DNA of 64,000 nucleotides from Acidobacteriota bacterium. Lineage in GTDB: Bacteria > Acidobacteriota > Terriglobia > Terriglobales > Acidobacteriaceae. Location of the stretch: contig JACPYL010000010.1 of NCBI GenBank assembly GCA_016196065.1, positions 434,001 to 498,000 on the forward strand, in the 5' to 3' direction. A model generated the notes under the pieces. That model was not told the DNA's origin and made no database searches. It saw nothing but the letters and a program-made list of their open reading frames with translations. The position numbers and the translations under genes were made by a program. Positions 63,287-64,000 of the stretch are shown here, in pieces (within the stretch, counting starts at the first letter, position 1; every line of letters starts with the position of its first letter).

Positions 63287-64000
63287 TTGAAAGCCCTTCA
63301 CATTAACGGAAACGATCTGACCTTAGAGGCTGTGCGCGAAGTTGCTGACCTCAACGCCCGCCGCCCCGTCCTACTCGACCCCGATGCTCGCGAAGCGGTC
63401 GACCGTGCTCGTGCCGTCGTCGACAAACTCGTTGCCAACGACAAAGTTTCGTACGCCATCACGACCGGCGTCGGCAAGCTGAGTGACGTCCGCATTGTCG
63501 GCGACCAGATCCGCGAACTCCAGGTGAATCTGGTGCGATCGCACGCAGTCGGCGTTGGCGAACCGCTGGCAGTTTCCGAAACCCGCGCCATGATGCTGCT
63601 CCGAGCCAACTCGCTCTCCAAAGGACACTCCGGAGTGCGCGCGATCACTATCGACACGATTTGCGAAATGCTGAACCGCGGAGTCACCCCGTTCGTTCCA
63701 TCGCAGGGAAGCGTAGGCGCAAGCGGCGACCTAGCTCCGCTCGCGCACCTGGCGCTGGCATTGATCGGTGAAGGCGAGTGTTTTGACGACAAAGGTGCGC
63801 GCATCCCTAGCGCCGAAGCTTTGAAACGTGCGCAGATCAAGCCGCTTGTGCTCGAGGCCAAAGAGGCCGTGTCGTTGATCAACGGTACCCAGGCCATGCT
63901 CGCGGTCGGGACGCTATCCCTGCTTGCCGCCGAGATCCTCGCCGACACCGCCGACGTGATTGGCGCGATGGCCTGCGATGCACTCAAGGGCACCGACGTC
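63287..64000 (+). CDS. hutH: Histidine ammonia-lyase, 3' end outside window
   Basis: 238 codons open from a TTG at 63287 to the right edge. It reads LKALHINGNDLTLEAVREVA (Met at the start codon), YAITTGVGKLSDVRI, then NLVRSHAVGVGEPL and TRAMMLLRANSLSKGHSGVR, and the MIO prosthetic-group motif in PFVPSQGSVGASGDLAPLAHLALALIGEGE (A-S-G cyclises to MIO). HutH deaminates histidine to urocanate. It follows the ACGACCA repeat directly after the thioesterase gene. The C-terminal half lies outside the window. Confidence 0.95.
   Translation, partial: MKALHINGNDLTLEAVREVADLNARRPVLLDPDAREAVDRARAVVDKLVANDKVSYAITTGVGKLSDVRIVGDQIRELQVNLVRSHAVGVGEPLAVSETRAMMLLRANSLSKGHSGVRAITIDTICEMLNRGVTPFVPSQGSVGASGDLAPLAHLALALIGEGECFDDKGARIPSAEALKRAQIKPLVLEAKEAVSLINGTQAMLAVGTLSLLAAEILADTADVIGAMACDALKGTDV

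Noticed and set aside
63298..63993. Minus-strand frame of 231 codons at the right end
   Set aside because: Shadow of hutH, whose plus-strand frame shows the MIO motif.

Overview
The window looks like a chromosome segment of an acidobacterium (Acidobacteriota, Koribacter/Terriglobus-like). This is an inference from high GC, DUF5916 outer-membrane proteins, PD40 propellers, TPR-CHAT proteins, a kdp operon with an extra porin, and leucine catabolism genes interrupted by short dispersed repeats. There is no rRNA to confirm it. All coordinates and motifs were read by eye.

Layout. 1-3.85 kb: a ten-heme cytochrome c running off the left edge (minus), a secreted amidohydrolase and a bicupin. 3.87-15.5 kb: a CocE-type hydrolase, then the leftward potassium system kdpC-kdpB-kdpA-kdpF, two tiny membrane proteins, an outer-membrane barrel, kdpE and the N-terminal half of KdpD. 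The histidine-kinase half of KdpD lies divergently next to it. 15.6-23 kb: an MdtABC-like RND efflux operon. 23.3-37.5 kb: an envelope and ECF-sigma island with beta-propeller proteins, a DUF4382 lipoprotein, two small secreted proteins (one made of six 27-residue repeats), sigma, anti-sigma, an IPT-like protein and an exported TPR-CHAT protease-like protein. Five intergenic sites here share one promoter-like motif, each oriented towards its gene. 37.6-42.2 kb: a second DUF5916 protein, a DUF1259 protein, and a DUF3179 membrane protein with an in-frame UGA in place of a conserved Cys, followed by a SECIS-like hairpin. 42.3-48.4 kb: a glycan-type cluster (Gfo/Idh/MocA oxidoreductase, GH42-like hydrolase, deacetylase-like protein). 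48.4-48.9 kb: a decayed tyrosine recombinase beside tRNA-Asn. 49-55 kb: acyltransferase 3, prolyl oligopeptidase, a B12-binding mutase subunit, a short crotonase and a GH144-like lipoprotein. 55.2-57.4 kb: a corrinoid protein with an MttB-family methyltransferase. 57.4-64 kb: a membrane glycosyltransferase, then acyl-CoA carboxylase beta, HMG-CoA lyase, enoyl-CoA hydratase and thioesterase, which fit leucine breakdown, and hutH running off the right edge.

Most notable are (1) a predicted ECF-sigma regulon seen from five matching promoter sites, (2) a candidate selenoprotein of the DUF3179 family, (3) a GIY-YIG gene bracketed by 30-bp inverted repeats and a shrunken GxxExxY cassette bracketed by perfect 20-bp inverted repeats, both inside the catabolic cluster, and (4) a long structured leader in front of a PD40 gene.
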